From Hyphococcus sp. (lineage in GTDB: Bacteria; Pseudomonadota; Alphaproteobacteria; Caulobacterales; Parvularculaceae), in contig JAJFGA010000034.1 of assembly GCA_021776375.1 (NCBI GenBank), positions 1 through 40,558 on the forward strand: DNA of 40,558 nucleotides, read 5' to 3'. This document shows, piece after piece, positions 7,980 to 15,877 of the stretch (its first letter is position 1; the number at the start of each line of letters is the position of its first letter). The notes below the pieces were generated by a model, which was given only the letters and a program-made list of their open reading frames with translations, did no database searches and was not told where the DNA came from. Both the position numbers and the translations under genes were made by a program.

Positions 7980-9086
7980 TCATTCTCCAACGATCTCGAT
8001 GCTGGCCCTGTCGGCAATGGCGCCAGCCACAGCCCAGCCGCCAAACGTTTCCGTGACCGCGAAAACAATTTCGTTGCGCCCTTTCTTGAGCGGCAAATAG
8101 AGAGCATCATAAAAGCCGACGGTCCCCAAAAATCTGTAGTCGCGCAAACCGTAAACATCGTCGCCAGCGTAAAGCAGATCGCCGTTCAGATAGACTTTCG
8201 CCTTATCGCTGAAGCCGAATTCCATGCGCTTGACGACGGCGTTGTCTGCTTCAATGACGGCTTTAGCCAATACAACGTTTTTGTCGCGCGCACCGCGCGC
8301 CACCCGCGCCAGGTTTGCAACGCCGTTGACCTCGATATCTACCGCTCCCCATTCCAGCCGGTTCTGCAGCGCATCATCTAACACCAGAGATCCTTCGGTC
8401 TCTTCCGATGAGAAAGCTTCGGAAACCGACCACTTGCTAATAACGCCAGCGCGCAACGGTGGATGCGCGACGGCCGATCCAACAAGCTCAATTCCGGATT
8501 TGCGTTCAATCTTCAGGTTGGCGAAATGCGCAGTCGTAATATTGGTCCAGAGTGCGATCCCGCCAGCAGCCTGATCTCTCAGCAGATCGTCCACATGAAG
8601 AATCGGTTCTTCGCTGCCCGCATAAAAATCCGCTTTATCGCCTGAGACGACAATTTTTACATGAGTCCATTCATCGTGGTTGTAAGTAACAGGCGTTGCA
8701 TATTGAGGCCCATATAATATCTGCCAGGCCGCGACGCCATTGAATGTCGGCGAATATTGGTTTGCGTCCGGATTGCCGCTTTGATGCGAACGGATGTAAA
8801 AATCCTCATAATTGGCGTTGTCCTGGCGGCGAAAACGAACGCCGACAAATCCGCGTTGCTCGGGAAACTTAACGTCAAACTCAATGACGCCGTTTTCAAA
8901 GACGAAGGATTTTAGCACGGCCTGGCCGTTTTCAAGAGTGAGCGTCTGAACGCCGTCGATATCCTTGATTCTGTAAGAATCTGCGCTAATTTCCAAATTT
9001 TCGTCAGTAAACGACATGTCCGCTGCCACTGCCGGCAACCCAATGAGCATGGTCATGCAGGCGACGCCAAGAACCAAAACCTTCAT
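7980..9086 (-). CDS. Secreted protein with a laminin-G/DUF1080-like carbohydrate-type domain
   Basis: This 368-residue protein has a clear signal peptide (MKVLVLGVACMTMLIGLPAVAADM, cleavage near AVAA-D at about 22). Residues about 40-195 look like a concanavalin-A-like jelly roll as in DUF1080 or laminin-G proteins: EFDVKFPEQRGFVGVRFRRQ, WTHVKIVVSGDKADFYAG, then GGIALWTNITTAHFANLKI. The C-terminal part (about 215-365) contains KVYLNGDLLYAGDDVYGLRD and LPLKKGRNEIVFAVTETFGGWA, the look of a galactose-binding-like beta sandwich. An export or outer-surface role in binding or degrading a sugar compound is inferred; I see no catalytic residues that I can name. An AGAGAG motif stands just before the ATG. 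It may be co-transcribed with the doubtful small frame upstream. Confidence 0.8.
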   Translation of the reverse strand: MKVLVLGVACMTMLIGLPAVAADMSFTDENLEISADSYRIKDIDGVQTLTLENGQAVLKSFVFENGVIEFDVKFPEQRGFVGVRFRRQDNANYEDFYIRSHQSGNPDANQYSPTFNGVAAWQILYGPQYATPVTYNHDEWTHVKIVVSGDKADFYAGSEEPILHVDDLLRDQAAGGIALWTNITTAHFANLKIERKSGIELVGSAVAHPPLRAGVISKWSVSEAFSSEETEGSLVLDDALQNRLEWGAVDIEVNGVANLARVARGARDKNVVLAKAVIEADNAVVKRMEFGFSDKAKVYLNGDLLYAGDDVYGLRDYRFLGTVGFYDALYLPLKKGRNEIVFAVTETFGGWAVAGAIADRASIEIVGE

Positions 9087-9099
9087 CTACTCTCTCCAG

Positions 9100-9378
9100 T
9101 CAAGCGGACGCGCGTTTCAAATACGCCGCATGTAACGACGTCATTTTCGGATCGGCATTGATAAAACAGCCTTGTGCGAGCATTATGCACGCGTTAAGCA
9201 CACTTTGTAATGTCGGTTCATCGCATTCTGAAGAGTGCGCGCTAATCTCGATTTCGCGCAGCAGCAAACACGCCGAACAGTTCGGAATTGACGGACGTTT
9301 GGTAAAGCGACTTCGCACACGATAGCTCAGCCATCGTAAGTTCCGAGCCGCCCTCACCCAGCGGGTGGCGAAAAACAA
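9100..9378 (-). CDS. Doubtful small reading frame, 92 codons
   Basis: This frame would encode an arginine-rich start followed by a part with several cysteines (NCSACLLL, CDEP, NACIMLAQGC). I recognise no family. It stops 13 bases before the secreted-protein gene on the same strand, which would allow co-transcription. However, no ribosome site is evident, and it lies in the decayed region next to the integrase remnant. It could be a remnant of a larger gene or no gene at all. Confidence 0.22.
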   Translation of the reverse strand: MFFATRWVRAARNLRWLSYRVRSRFTKRPSIPNCSACLLLREIEISAHSSECDEPTLQSVLNACIMLAQGCFINADPKMTSLHAAYLKRASA

Positions 9379-9436
9379 ATGTATGCTCTTGTTGATCCGC
9401 AGCGAGAGGCTTTTACAGAGCCGTAATCGCCATTCA

Positions 9437-9682
9437 TTATGAGTGGTCCGACAGACAAAATTTCATTTGCTTGATCCTAACCCCCAGCAAACTTACTTGC
9501 GGATATCCCCCATGAGGCGCCCTTATTTGTTTGTTATTATGGCGCGTTACGACAGACCATTTTTTGGCCCGAGAAGACACTCGTAGACGCAATCCTCTCG
9601 TAATAGAATCCGCAAATTCTTCACGACCGGCTTCCACTGAAATTGCCCGCAACCATCTGTCTGTCATTCGAATTGTTTTCAT
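9437..9682 (-). pseudogene. Truncated phage-type (P4-like) integrase, N-terminal domain only
   Basis: The 81 codons match the N-terminal DUF4102-type arm-binding domain of tyrosine integrases: MTDRWLRAI, then EFADSITRGLRLRVSSRAKKW, SVVTRHNN and PHGGYPQVSL. The usual text is D-x-x-x-x-GLxLRV ... K-x-W ... GxYPxxSL. Homology stops after GGYPQVSLLG, and the frame ends 14 residues later; full integrases are about 400 residues, so the whole catalytic domain with the R-H-R-Y residues is gone. It lies downstream of tRNA-Lys on the same strand, the standard position of an integrase whose element inserted into the 3' end of the tRNA gene. It marks an old integration event. Confidence 0.78.
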
Positions 9683-9719
9683 TGCTCATGCCCTGTTGGC
9701 TGGGCCCCAGCATTTCAAC

Positions 9720-9741
9720 TGTTACCCAATTTGTTACCCAA
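9720..9741. repeat. Tandem direct repeat next to the integrase remnant
   Basis: TGTTACCCAA occurs at 9720-9729 and again at 9732-9741, a 12-base period, between the integrase start and tRNA-Lys. Repeats at this place could be arm-type binding sites of the lost integrase or part of its promoter; this is a positional inference. Confidence 0.45.
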
Positions 9742-9806
9742 AACGGCTTGAGATCGCTAGGATAGAAAATCAAAAATTTACAACTAATTGTTTTTGTTTT
9801 GTTTTT

Positions 9807-9882
9807 TGGTGAGCCCAGAAGGATTCGAACCTTCGACCTACTGATTAAAAGTCAGTTGCTCTACCAACTGAGCTATGGGCCC
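9807..9882 (-). tRNA. tRNA-Lys (anticodon UUU)
   Basis: The minus strand folds as a full cloverleaf. The acceptor arm is GGGCCCA/TGGGCTC with one G-U pair, the D arm is AGCTCAGTTGGTAGAGC, and the anticodon stem is ACTGA/TCAGT with loop CTTTTAA, so the anticodon is TTT. The T arm is GAAGGTTCGAATCCTTC, and the discriminator A is followed by an encoded CCA. It lies downstream of tgt on the same strand. Its 3' side carries a truncated integrase, so it has probably served as an integration site. Confidence 0.97.
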
Positions 9883-9921
9883 ACAAGCGTGGTGGTAAGG
9901 CGCTAAAGCGCTTAACACGAC

Positions 9922-9950
9922 AACGCCGCTTCGACAAACGAAGCGGCGTT
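9922..9950 (-). terminator. Perfect 12-base-pair hairpin between tgt and tRNA-Lys
   Basis: AACGCCGCTTCG (9922-9933) pairs completely with CGAAGCGGCGTT (9939-9950) around ACAAA. It lies about 80 bases beyond the tgt stop. On the minus strand no long T-run follows, while on the plus strand CCGCTTTT follows. It may end the queuosine operon, protect its mRNA or be a processing site ahead of tRNA-Lys. Confidence 0.5.
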
Positions 9951-10027
9951 CCGCTTTTCGAGCGCCGGAACATAGGGGCGAGATTTGGCCCGGTCAACTG
10001 ATTCTGCCGCGCTGCGGGAGCGTTTTT

Positions 10028-11155
10028 TTAAACGATCTCCTCGCCTGTCGCGGCTTTGAAATCGGTGACGAACGGGCCAAACCGCCCGGCGGATATCGCC
10101 TCGCGCATTCCCGCCATAAGGTCCTGATAATATTGCAGATTGTGCCAGGTCAGCAGCATCGGCCCCAGATATTCACCGGCGCGGAAGAGGTGGTTGAGAT
10201 AGGCTTTGGAATAATCGCGGCTTGCCGGGCAGTCGCTAGCTGGATCGAGCGGCTCGGGATTATCGGCGTATTGGGCGTTTTTGATATTGATCGGGCCGGT
10301 TTTGGTCCAAGCCTGGCCGTGGCGACCGGACCTTGTCGGCGCGACACAGTCAAACATATCGATGCCGCGCGCGACCGCGCCGACGATATCTGCCGGCTTG
10401 CCGACGCCCATCAGATAGCGCGGCTTACCCAAAGTCATGTGGGGCGTGGTAAACTCCAGCACGCGAAACATCTCCTCGCGCCCCTCCCCAACCGCGAGCC
10501 CGCCGACGGAATAGCCCGGGAAATCGATCTCCATTAGTTGATCGAGGCTCATCCGCCGCAGGTCTTCAAAATTGGCGCCCTGGACGATGCCGAAAAGCGC
10601 CTGGCCCGGTTTTGATTTTTCCTCAAAAGCTCGCTTGGAGCGTTCTGCCCAGCGCGCCGAGAGCTCCATCGATTGGCGCGCATCATCATGGGCGATCGGG
10701 ATCGCCGGACACTCGTCGAGCTGCATCTGGATGTCGGAACCGAGCAGACATTGAATTTCAATCGAGCGTTCCGGCGTCAGCATATGCCGCGAGCCGTCAA
10801 TATGGGATTGAAACGAGACGCCCTCTTCGGTCAGCTTACGGAGTTTTGACAGCGACATGACTTGAAACCCGCCGCTATCGGTGAGGATCGGCCGCGGCCA
10901 GTTCATGAATTTGTGAAGCCCGCCAAGCGCGGCGACCCGCTCCGCCGTGGGGCGCAGCATCAAGTGATAGGTGTTGCCGAGAACGATATCGGCGCCCGTC
11001 GCGCGCACATGTTCCGGCAGCATCGCTTTTACCGTGCCGGCGGTGCCGACGGGCATAAAGGCGGGCGTCCTGATGTCGCCCTTCGGGGTTTTGATGACGC
11101 CGGTGCGCGCCTCTGCGTCCCTTGCCTTCAGTTCAAAAGAAAACGCATCCGTCAA
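10028..11155 (-). CDS. tgt: Queuine tRNA-guanine transglycosylase with a degenerate zinc site
   Basis: This 375-residue enzyme swaps guanine 34 of GUN-anticodon tRNAs for preQ1. Seen: [16 protein letters not shown] at the start, [24 protein letters not shown] with the catalytic Asp region, the [11 protein letters not shown] substrate loop, and [18 protein letters not shown] carrying the nucleophile Asp. The usual zinc signature C-x-C-x2-C...H reads S-D-C-P-A-S at [19 protein letters not shown], with the His kept in TWHNLQYY. Two of the four ligands are therefore Ser; I confirmed this on the DNA. Some alphaproteobacterial relatives may share this trait. It is the last gene of the operon and overlaps the CsaA-like gene by ATGA. 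Confidence 0.96.
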   Translation of the reverse strand: MTDAFSFELKARDAEARTGVIKTPKGDIRTPAFMPVGTAGTVKAMLPEHVRATGADIVLGNTYHLMLRPTAERVAALGGLHKFMNWPRPILTDSGGFQVMSLSKLRKLTEEGVSFQSHIDGSRHMLTPERSIEIQCLLGSDIQMQLDECPAIPIAHDDARQSMELSARWAERSKRAFEEKSKPGQALFGIVQGANFEDLRRMSLDQLMEIDFPGYSVGGLAVGEGREEMFRVLEFTTPHMTLGKPRYLMGVGKPADIVGAVARGIDMFDCVAPTRSGRHGQAWTKTGPINIKNAQYADNPEPLDPASDCPASRDYSKAYLNHLFRAGEYLGPMLLTWHNLQYYQDLMAGMREAISAGRFGPFVTDFKAATGEEIV

Positions 11156-11490
11156 ATCATTCTCCCACCATTGGGAACGCCCCGCTCGGGCTGAAGGAGC
11201 ACAATCTCGCCATCCGCATCGGCAAAACCAAGTACCAGCACTTCAGACATAAAGTCCGCAATCTGGCGCGGCGGAAAATTGACTACCGCCGCTACCTGGC
11301 GCCCGATCAAGTCGTCCTTGGTATAATGCGCAGTGATTTGCGCTGATGATTTTTTGATGCCGATCTCAGCTCCGAAATCGACCCAGACTTTCCAGGCCGG
11401 CTTTCGGGCTTTGGCAAACTCCGCAACATCCACAATCGTCCCGACCCGGATATCGACTTTGAGAAAATCATCGAAGGAAATTTCAGTCAT
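11152..11490 (-). CDS. csaA: CsaA-like tRNA-binding-domain protein
   Basis: This is a single tRNA-binding OB-fold of 112 residues: [26 protein letters not shown], split as [14 protein letters not shown] and [12 protein letters not shown], then [10 protein letters not shown] and [20 protein letters not shown]. This matches the CsaA/YgjH group related to the C-terminal domain of methionyl-tRNA synthetase. CsaA proteins have been described as export-related chaperones and as tRNA binders. Here the gene is squeezed between queA and tgt with ATGA overlaps on both sides, which suggests a role near tRNA, but that is inference. No signal peptide is present. Confidence 0.85.
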   Translation of the reverse strand: MTEISFDDFLKVDIRVGTIVDVAEFAKARKPAWKVWVDFGAEIGIKKSSAQITAHYTKDDLIGRQVAAVVNFPPRQIADFMSEVLVLGFADADGEIVLLQPERGVPNGGRMI

Positions 11491-12539
11491 TCGCTTTTCT
11501 CCAGCAAGCAGGCGTCGCCATATGAGTAAAACCGATAAAGTTGTTCACGCGCATGAGTATAAGTCGCTTGCATCCGGTCCGTGCCGCTAAAAGCGCAGAC
11601 CAGCATAAACAAGGTCGAGCGCGGCAGGTGAAAATTTGTAAGTAGAAGATCGACAGCGCGAAAGTGATAGCCGGGGGTGATAAATATGTCGGTCTCACCG
11701 CGAAACACCTGAACCCGGCCATCCTCATCGGCGGCCGATTCCAACAAACGCAACGCCGTCGTGCCGACCGCGATGATGCGCCCGCCGGCGGCGCGGGCTG
11801 CATTGATCGCATCGGCCTGGCTTTGAGTAATCTCGCCCCATTCGCTATGCATTACGTGCTGGTCGGTATCGTCGACCGACACCGGCAGGAACGTCCCCGC
11901 GCCCACATGCAGCGTGATAGACAGATGCTCCGCGCCGGCGGCTTTGATACGGTCAAGCAGATCGCCGGTAAAATGCAAACCCGCTGTCGGCGCCGCAACA
12001 GAGCCCTCGTCGGCGGCAAAGATGGTCTGATAGTTCGAGACATCGGTTTTGTCGGCCGCCCGGCGCCGCGCAATATAAGGTGGCAGGGGCGTGACGCCGA
12101 CCTGCGCCAGCGCTTCGCTAAAACTCTGCGTGCCCGCATCAAACTGAAAGTCGATCTCGCCGCCGTCGCGCGCGACCACTCTTGCGGTCAGGCGCTCGCC
12201 AAAGCGCACCTCATCGCCTGCGCGCAACCGCTTGGCCGGACGCACAAAAGCGCGCCACTTATTGTCACCGAGATCTTTGTGCAGCGTCGCCTCAATAGAG
12301 GCGGGCGCGCTGGCGTCATCGCGCGCGGCGCGCGAGCCAAAGAGTTGTGCGGGAATGACTTTGGTGTCGTTGGTAACCAGAAGGTCACCCGGCCGGATCA
12401 AATCCGGCAAGTCAGCGAAATTGCGGTCCCGCAAGCCATCGGCGGTGACATGCAGCAGTCGCGAGGCATCGCGCGGGACCACCGGCTCCAGCGCGATCAA
12501 CTCACGCGGCAAATCAAAGTCAAAAACATCAACGCGCAT
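11487..12539 (-). CDS. queA: S-adenosylmethionine:tRNA ribosyltransferase-isomerase
   Basis: This 350-residue QueA uses the ribosyl part of S-adenosylmethionine to turn preQ1 in tRNA into epoxyqueuosine. Family landmarks are the opening FDFDLPRELIALEPV, DLLVTNDTKVIPAQLFG, SVAAPTAGLHFT, LHVGAGTFLPV, HSEWGEI, IIAVGTTALRLLES and DIFITPGYHF, and the C-terminal NFHLPRSTLFMLVCAF. Length is normal and nothing is missing. It is preceded by cysE after 33 bases and overlaps the CsaA-like gene (ATGA at 11490-11487). With queF and tgt in the same operon, three successive steps of queuosine formation are co-transcribed. Confidence 0.96.
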   Translation of the reverse strand: MRVDVFDFDLPRELIALEPVVPRDASRLLHVTADGLRDRNFADLPDLIRPGDLLVTNDTKVIPAQLFGSRAARDDASAPASIEATLHKDLGDNKWRAFVRPAKRLRAGDEVRFGERLTARVVARDGGEIDFQFDAGTQSFSEALAQVGVTPLPPYIARRRAADKTDVSNYQTIFAADEGSVAAPTAGLHFTGDLLDRIKAAGAEHLSITLHVGAGTFLPVSVDDTDQHVMHSEWGEITQSQADAINAARAAGGRIIAVGTTALRLLESAADEDGRVQVFRGETDIFITPGYHFRAVDLLLTNFHLPRSTLFMLVCAFSGTDRMQATYTHAREQLYRFYSYGDACLLEKSE

Positions 12540-12572
12540 GCCGCATCCCGTCCCTCGCCTGCGGCCCCGCGG

Positions 12573-13403
12573 CTAGATCGAATAAATATCGTAGTTGAAA
12601 CTTTGATCCATCGATTCGGCTGGCTTGCCGGCGCATGCGCCCACTGGTTTGGCTGGCACGCCGGCGACGGTGCAGTGCGCCCCGACGTCTTTCAGGACGA
12701 CGCTTCCGGCAGCGATTTTCGCCCCCTCGCCGACCTCAATATTGCCGAGTACTTTTGCCCCGACGCTGACCAGCGCGCCACGGCGAATTTTCGGATGGCG
12801 GTCGCCTTCGGTTTTGCCTGTGCCGCCAAGGGTGACGTTCTGAAGAATAGAGACATCGTCCTCGACCAGCGCGGTCTCGCCAATGACAATGCCGGTGGCG
12901 TGATCCATGAAGACGCCCTTGCCGATTTTAACCGCTGGGTGAATATCGACGGCAAAAAGTTCCGATATCCGGCTTTGCAGATAAAGCGCCAGCGCTTGGC
13001 GATCATGGCGCCAAAGCCAGTTGGCGACGCGATGCGCCTGCAGCGCAAGATAACCTTTGAAATATAAAAAAGGCTGCATGAATTCGTGACACGCCGGATC
13101 GCGTTTAAAGACCGCGCGCAAATCCTGCAACGCCGCCTCAACAATATGCGGCTCGTTTTGATAGGCCTCCGCGCATACTTCACGCCACAGCATCGCGCTC
13201 ATCTCGGCGTCGGAAAATTTTTGCGCCAGGCGGTATGACAGCGCCGCTTCATATGTCTCATGGTTTAAAATTGTCGCATGCAGGAAACTGGCAAGGCTGG
13301 GTTCCTGCGCGGCAGCGCTCGCCGCTTCAACGCGCATCCTCGACCATGTCTGATCGCCTGATAGCTCGATAACGTTTGATTGGTCCGCTGAAGGTTTGTT
13401 CAT
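12573..13403 (-). CDS. cysE: Serine O-acetyltransferase
   Basis: This 276-residue CysE transfers acetyl from acetyl-CoA to serine, the first step of cysteine synthesis. The N-terminal helical SATase domain is at about 20-130 (TWSRMRVEAASAA, LASFLHATILNH), followed by the left-handed beta-helix hexapeptide part with DIHPAVKIGKGVFMDHATGIVIGE (split: DIHPAVKIGKGVFMDH, ATGIVIGE), VTLGGTGK and VAGVPAKPVG. His residues of the active site are present in DIHPA and MDHATG. The tail ends in Ile (FNYDIYSI), as expected for docking into the active site of cysteine synthase CysK. It sits between a Nudix gene and queA with short gaps, so it is part of the operon, although its pathway is unrelated to queuosine. 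Confidence 0.96.
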   Translation of the reverse strand: MNKPSADQSNVIELSGDQTWSRMRVEAASAAAQEPSLASFLHATILNHETYEAALSYRLAQKFSDAEMSAMLWREVCAEAYQNEPHIVEAALQDLRAVFKRDPACHEFMQPFLYFKGYLALQAHRVANWLWRHDRQALALYLQSRISELFAVDIHPAVKIGKGVFMDHATGIVIGETALVEDDVSILQNVTLGGTGKTEGDRHPKIRRGALVSVGAKVLGNIEVGEGAKIAAGSVVLKDVGAHCTVAGVPAKPVGACAGKPAESMDQSFNYDIYSI

Positions 13404-13427
13404 GGTCTGATAGTCCTATTTTCTCAG

Positions 13428-14021
13428 CTACGCCGCAAGGATATGCTCGCAAATAGGGGCTGGCGCCGCGCCGCGCAAGGCTTTGACGTAACCGGCAAGC
13501 GTCATGGCGACAGTTAGACTGTCCGTAATCTCGCCATTCATTACCAAATCTAACAGTTCCTTAAATCGAACTGTCTTCATGGTTAACGCTTCTGAACCCT
13601 CCGGCGCCGTATCGCCGGGCTCCAAATCCCAGGCGAAGAAACACTGCGCGCGCTCATTGGTCACTGAATTTGAGACATCGAAAGCGCATAGCGGCGCCCA
13701 GGATTGCGCCCGAAATCCGGTCTCTTCAGACAGTTCCCGTTTTGCCGATTCCAGCGGCGCGATATCGAGCGGCCCGCCGCCTTCCGGCAGCTCCCAGCTA
13801 TAGCGGTCCAATGGAAACCGATGCTGGCCGATCAGCGGAACCCTGCCGTCCTGATCAAAGGCCAATATGCCGATCGCCAGATTCTTGAACTGCACAACGC
13901 CATATTCGCCGTCCGATCCATCAGGATGAACGACTTTGTGGTCAACAACCTTAATCCACGGGTTCTCAAACGCAGCATCGTCCGATAGCACCTTCCACGG
14001 ACCAATTTTGCGATTACTCAT
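13428..14021 (-). CDS. Nudix hydrolase, ADP-ribose pyrophosphatase-like
   Basis: This 197-residue protein has an N-terminal strand region typical of ADP-ribose pyrophosphatases (FENPWIKVVDHKVVHPDG) and a Nudix box in GGGPLDIAPLESAKREL and SEETGF. The REL-SEE-TG core is intact, so the metal-binding Glu pair is present. The earlier Glu of the consensus, eight residues before the Arg, is Ile here. It would cleave a nucleoside-diphosphate-linked compound such as ADP-ribose or an ADP-sugar. It starts six bases after the end of the cyclophilin gene and ends 24 bases before cysE, so it belongs to the operon. The true substrate is unknown. Confidence 0.9.
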   Translation of the reverse strand: MSNRKIGPWKVLSDDAAFENPWIKVVDHKVVHPDGSDGEYGVVQFKNLAIGILAFDQDGRVPLIGQHRFPLDRYSWELPEGGGPLDIAPLESAKRELSEETGFRAQSWAPLCAFDVSNSVTNERAQCFFAWDLEPGDTAPEGSEALTMKTVRFKELLDLVMNGEITDSLTVAMTLAGYVKALRGAAPAPICEHILAA

Positions 14022-14027
14022 CTCTTG

Positions 14028-14936
14028 CTACTCCGCGTCGCTAGCCTCGCGCACCGGAACCGCGAATTGGCATATATCAATATAATCCGGGCGGTGATAG
14101 AAAAATGCCTCCGGACGGTTACGCCGCGAGGCTGCATAAGCGGCAAACGTCGGTGATCGCGAATCGAGAATCTCGAGCTTAGCCTGTTTATCTTCATGCA
14201 AATCGGCGCCAATACGCATCGACAAGATCGTCTCGCCGATATCGTCTTCTTCCGATTGAGGCGGCAGGACGCGACGTAGCGCCTGCAAGTGCTCCATCCC
14301 CTCAACTACTCTGCCAAAAACGGTGAGGTTGCGGTCAAGATAGCGTTGCGATTGCAGGGTTATGTAAAATTCCGTGCTTGCAGTATCGCGCGCATTGCCA
14401 CGACCGAATGCAAAAGCGCCGGGGCAGTGCAAGTGCCAAACATTGCGGTTAGCGGCGTCAATTCCTGTGGGGAGACTCTTGATAAATCCCACTCGATCTG
14501 CATACCCGTCAGGGTCGGCCCAGGCGTCAAATTGCACCGGACTTTTTGGTAGAGGCTCGTCGAACTCCGCCTCCATCGACTTCGCCGCTGTTTTGATTTC
14601 GCGCTTTTCAAACGGGTCCCCACCTTGTGCAACGAAGCCGTCAATAACACGGTAAAATGAAAGCCCGTCGTAGAACCCTTCCCTCGCCAGCGTCTTGACT
14701 TGCGCGACATGGCGTTGCGCCAGTGACGTCGACAAAGCGACAACCACGCGCCCGCGTTCGAGTTCGATATAAAGCAGGTTATCCTGATCGAGTTTCAACC
14801 AGTCGCTCGCAGTGCTGGCCGCCAGAATATCCGCCGGCGACACCTTGCCCTTAAGAGCGTCGGCAAATGCCGGTCCCTGAGCGGCAAACAGCAAGACCAT
14901 AGCCCCAAGAATCCGGCTCATTACGAACTTGTCCAT
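14028..14936 (-). CDS. Exported cyclophilin-type peptidyl-prolyl isomerase
   Basis: This 302-residue protein has a signal peptide (SRILGAMVLLFAAQGPAFADA), so it works in the periplasm. The cyclophilin domain begins at about 50 (LLYIELERGRVVVALS), with FYDGLSFYRVIDGFVAQGGDP holding the conserved F-x-R-x-x-x-x-F-x-x-Q-G-G-D stretch. It continues with HLHCPGAFAFGRG, STEFYITLQ and NLTVFGRVVEGMEHLQ. It is longer than a minimal cyclophilin (about 165 residues) because of an insert around residues 115-150 and a C-terminal extension after about 215. I chose the ATG at 14936 because GGAGAGGG precedes it and the signal peptide starts there. It starts four bases after the queF stop. Confidence 0.9.
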   Translation of the reverse strand: MDKFVMSRILGAMVLLFAAQGPAFADALKGKVSPADILAASTASDWLKLDQDNLLYIELERGRVVVALSTSLAQRHVAQVKTLAREGFYDGLSFYRVIDGFVAQGGDPFEKREIKTAAKSMEAEFDEPLPKSPVQFDAWADPDGYADRVGFIKSLPTGIDAANRNVWHLHCPGAFAFGRGNARDTASTEFYITLQSQRYLDRNLTVFGRVVEGMEHLQALRRVLPPQSEEDDIGETILSMRIGADLHEDKQAKLEILDSRSPTFAAYAASRRNRPEAFFYHRPDYIDICQFAVPVREASDAE

Positions 14937-14940
14937 GGCG

Positions 14941-15450
14941 TCACCCTCTCCCACGATAGGGCGCAACGCCCGGTTCCGGCAGCCACAAGCCCTCTGGCGG
15001 TTCGCCGGTCTGATAGAACACGTCGATCGGAATACCGCCGCGCGGATACCAATAGCCGGCGATGCGCAACCATCGCGGATCGGCCGCGTCGACGAAGCGT
15101 TTCGCAATCATCACCGTACAGTCCTCGTGATAGGCGCCGTGATTTCGAAACGCGGTCAAAAACAACTTGAACGACTTCGATTCAACAAGCAGCTTGTTGG
15201 GTGCATAGTCGATGACGAGATGGGCAAAGTCCGGCTGGCCGGTGACAGGACACAAAGTGGTAAATTCCGGCGCTGTGAACCGGGCGACATAAAGCACATC
15301 GGTCTGAGGGTTTGGCACGGTTTCAAGGCGCGCCTTTTCGGGCGAGGCCGGTGTTTCGGTCCGCCGCCCAAGCTGCGTCAGCGCCGCCGGCTTTTGCTTT
15401 AACGCTGCTTTGCCAGCGGGTTTCACGGTCTTCCCTGGTGTTTTCGCCAT
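14941..15450 (-). CDS. queF: NADPH-dependent 7-cyano-7-deazaguanine reductase
   Basis: This 169-residue single-domain QueF reduces preQ0 to preQ1 in the cytoplasm. The catalytic Cys67 and Asp74 are in [15 protein letters not shown], followed by [20 protein letters not shown], split as [10 protein letters not shown] and [10 protein letters not shown], which carries the QueF E-S-K-S motif for NADPH binding. The [12 protein letters not shown] end is typical. An N-terminal extension of about 40 residues rich in Lys, Ala and Pro is unusual compared with the short family form and is probably disordered. It is the first gene of the operon that ends with queA-csaA-tgt. The genes for making preQ0 are not in this window. 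Confidence 0.95.
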   Translation of the reverse strand: MAKTPGKTVKPAGKAALKQKPAALTQLGRRTETPASPEKARLETVPNPQTDVLYVARFTAPEFTTLCPVTGQPDFAHLVIDYAPNKLLVESKSFKLFLTAFRNHGAYHEDCTVMIAKRFVDAADPRWLRIAGYWYPRGGIPIDVFYQTGEPPEGLWLPEPGVAPYRGRG

Positions 15451-15638
15451 CGTCTTTCCTAAGTCACGAATCCGAAGGTTTGGGGCGTTCTACCGGAGCC
15501 GGGCCCGTGGCGCAAAAAACCCTCAAAACCGTCCCCCAAGAGGCCTTAAAATCCCGCAGCCGCCCCATGGACAAGGCGACAGATCATGGCTTATAAGCCG
15601 CGCTCCGCCCGTCGGGGAAACCCGAAATCCCGGCGAAC

Positions 15639-15714
<76 letters not shown>

Positions 15715-15877
15715 TTTAAAGCCAATAATTTCATAGCCTTACGGAGACTATCGTACCGCGCAGGTTATATGTATTGGTCCTTGGCGCAGTATAGGCGCAA
15801 GCCAAAGACTACCAACTTGAAGCCGCAAATTCGTTTTTCTGTAGCGTTTACGGTCGACCGTCTTCGCCGCAAGGAAA

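Noticed and set aside
7815-8381. 188-codon open frame on the plus strand
   Set aside because: It lies mostly opposite the secreted-protein gene, whose signal peptide and domain motifs are clear; the frame has no family resemblance.
10003-10029. GC stem followed by seven T on the plus strand next to the tgt stop
   Set aside because: The stem is only about four base pairs and no plus-strand gene precedes it, so it was not called a terminator.
11664-13067. 467-codon open frame on the plus strand
   Set aside because: It is the complement of queA and cysE, both identified by conserved motifs; long shadow frames are common in GC-rich DNA.
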